This document shows positions 42,014 through 43,339 of a DNA stretch of 43,339 bases, piece after piece; the stretch's first letter is position 1; the number at the start of each line of letters is the position of its first letter. Made by a program: the position numbers and the translations under genes. The stretch is from Bacteroidota bacterium (GTDB lineage: Bacteria > Bacteroidota > Bacteroidia > Chitinophagales > Chitinophagaceae): the NCBI GenBank assembly GCA_023430465.1, contig JAEZAM010000075.1, forward strand, positions 1-43,339, written 5' to 3'. The notes under the pieces were generated by a model that saw only the letters and a program-made list of their open reading frames with translations, did no database searches and was not told the origin of the DNA.

Positions 42014-43300
42014 GTGTTATTTAACGAATTACAGCTCATCGAGCCTGTACTCAAGGCATTGAGCGATGAAGGGTATACAGCACCCACACCGATACAGGAA
42101 CAATCAATTCCCATTATTTTACAACAACGCGATCTTCTGGGTTGTGCCCAGACCGGAACTGGTAAAACAGCTGCTTTCGCCATCCCATTGTTGCAGTTGA
42201 TGCATCAGCAGCAGGCCGCCGGCCAATCTCACAGGAAAGGCATCAAGGCGCTGATCCTGACACCAACGCGTGAACTGGCCATCCAGATCGAAGAAAGCTT
42301 CAAGGCATATGGTAAATACCTTGGCCTGAGCCAGCTTGTCATCTTTGGTGGTGTAAACCAATTTAGTCAGGTAAACAGTCTTCGCCGTGGCGTGGATATC
42401 CTTGTAGCAACACCGGGTCGTTTGCTTGATCTTATGAACCAGGGGCATATTTCCCTGAATGATATCCGCTTTTTTGTCTTGGATGAAGCAGATCGTATGC
42501 TGGACATGGGTTTTGTGCATGATGTTAAACGCATTATCGCGAAGCTTCCGGCAAAGCGCCAGACATTATTTTTCTCCGCAACCATGCCACCCGAGATACA
42601 GCAACTGGCCAATATATTGTTAACGAATCCCCTGAAAGTAGAAGTGACACCGGTTTCTTCCACCGCAGAAACGATTCAGCAGAGTATGTACTTTGTAGAC
42701 CGCCAGCAGAAAAACTCGTTGCTTGTGCATTTACTGCAGGACAGCAAGATAGGTACTGCGCTGGTGTTCACCCGGACAAAACACGGCGCAGACAAGATCG
42801 CCCGTGTATTGAACAAGGAAGGCATTCGTGCAGAGGCGATTCATGGAAACAAATCCCAGAACGCCCGCCAGGCAGCCTTGCAAAACTTCAAGAGCCGCAA
42901 AACCCGCATCCTCGTGGCTACCGACATCGCCGCACGCGGCATTGACATAGACGAGCTGACGCACGTCATCAATTATGATCTGCCGAATGTGCCGGAGACG
43001 TATGTACACCGTATCGGGAGGACAGGGCGCGCAGGTGCCGATGGGATAGCCCTATCATTCTGTGATCATGAGGAAAGAGCCTATCTGAAAGATATCCAGA
43101 AGCTGATACGTATTGCAATACCCGTAGTAGACGCTCATCCATTCCCGATGTCAGCCACAGCAGTACCGCGACCTGTTCAACAACAGCAACAACGTGGTGG
43201 TCACCGGGGAGGATATGGCAATCAGCGCCGTGAGGGTCAGCAGGGCCATGGTCAAAGCCAGGGAAGGACGCATACGCGGAGTTTTTCGAGATCATATTAA
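42014..43300 (+). CDS. DEAD-box RNA helicase (RhlE-like)
   Basis: ATP-dependent RNA helicase, 429 aa from a GTG at 42014 (MLFNELQLIEPVLKAL...). Motifs in order: Q-motif PTPIQEQSIP, I AQTGTGKT, Ia PTRELAIQ, Ib TPGR, II DEAD, III SAT, then IV-VI with FTRTKHGADK, ATDIAARGIDI and HRIGRTGRAG. The C-terminal tail is Gln/Gly/Arg-rich (RGGHRGGYG... QGRTHTRSFSRSY), as in RNA-binding tails of RhlE-like proteins. An in-frame GTG at 41957 would add 19 hydrophobic residues without family resemblance. The long leader is common for cold-induced helicases, so cold regulation is plausible but not shown. Confidence 0.93.
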   Translation: MLFNELQLIEPVLKALSDEGYTAPTPIQEQSIPIILQQRDLLGCAQTGTGKTAAFAIPLLQLMHQQQAAGQSHRKGIKALILTPTRELAIQIEESFKAYGKYLGLSQLVIFGGVNQFSQVNSLRRGVDILVATPGRLLDLMNQGHISLNDIRFFVLDEADRMLDMGFVHDVKRIIAKLPAKRQTLFFSATMPPEIQQLANILLTNPLKVEVTPVSSTAETIQQSMYFVDRQQKNSLLVHLLQDSKIGTALVFTRTKHGADKIARVLNKEGIRAEAIHGNKSQNARQAALQNFKSRKTRILVATDIAARGIDIDELTHVINYDLPNVPETYVHRIGRTGRAGADGIALSFCDHEERAYLKDIQKLIRIAIPVVDAHPFPMSATAVPRPVQQQQQRGGHRGGYGNQRREGQQGHGQSQGRTHTRSFSRSY

Positions 43301-43339
43301 AAACCAGCCGTGGTTCGTCTATATTGAACAGCCGTGGTT
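43301..43339. repeat. Direct repeat CAGCCGTGGTT after the helicase gene
   Basis: CAGCCGTGGTT occurs at 43305-43315 and 43329-43339, a period of 24 nt. The first copy is part of the small palindrome AACCA-GCCG-TGGTT. The window ends inside the second copy, so this may be the start of a longer array or a terminator. Confidence 0.5.

Overview
The window looks like ordinary chromosome from a member of the Bacteroidota, most probably the Chitinophagaceae. Pointers are a DUF4270 lipoprotein, a GSCFA-domain protein, an OmpA protein with thrombospondin type-3 repeats, many SPII lipoproteins, the short orphan glycogen-synthase-like protein beside panC, near absence of Shine-Dalgarno sequences, and several promoters of the Bacteroidota form TAnnTTTG. 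No tRNA, rRNA, CRISPR array, transposase, prophage gene, defence island or biosynthetic cluster was seen. Taxonomy is inferred from gene families, not from a marker comparison.

Layout. 1-360 is non-coding and holds a ~150-bp tandem duplication and short-period repeats. 460-5121: Prc-type protease (+), DinB-fold protein (-), subtilisin-like protease (-). 5261-10268 (-): OmpA/TSP3 porin-like protein, ALDH7-type dehydrogenase, a lipoprotein with a duplicated domain, panB. 10461-13434 (-): ppx and ppk1 overlapping by 20 bp (polyphosphate turnover). 13674-15924 (-): panC-panD-flippase-like operon. With panB, three pantothenate genes lie within 6.5 kb. 16030-18368 (+): orphan GT5 N-lobe protein and DUF4270 lipoprotein. 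18463-23039 (+): metK, NUDIX, rlmB-like methyltransferase, HMG-CoA lyase, GSCFA protein; miaE (-) converges on these. 23809-30194 (+): rpsO-pnp, prmA, plsY, M48 lipoprotein protease, a DUF3052-like protein and a CYTH protein. 30187-32220 (-): dnaG. 32357-34328 (+): a three-gene coupled operon of two LVIVD-type lipoproteins and a small outer-membrane barrel. 34445-37033 (+): small helical protein and a divergent EF-G paralogue. 37147-39731 (-): gluconate-dehydrogenase-like subunit 3 and a GMC oxidoreductase with a ferredoxin-like Cys motif. 39830-43300 (+): secreted type I pullulanase and a DEAD-box helicase.

The most unusual signal is in the gaps, not the genes. At least six intergenic sites carry arrays with a 6-7 nt period (GGTTGA/GGTTAA, ATTCAAA, CATCCAG, ACTCCGC, GCAAAGA types). 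Four of them form inverted pairs or a hairpin, and in four cases the array supplies or touches a stop codon of the neighbouring gene. Other items worth checking are the glycogen-synthase-like protein that lacks its ADP-glucose motif, the 2+5 split of seven LVIVD-like repeats over two lipoproteins, the His-to-Tyr change in the EF-G paralogue, and the metK terminator that runs directly into a start codon.
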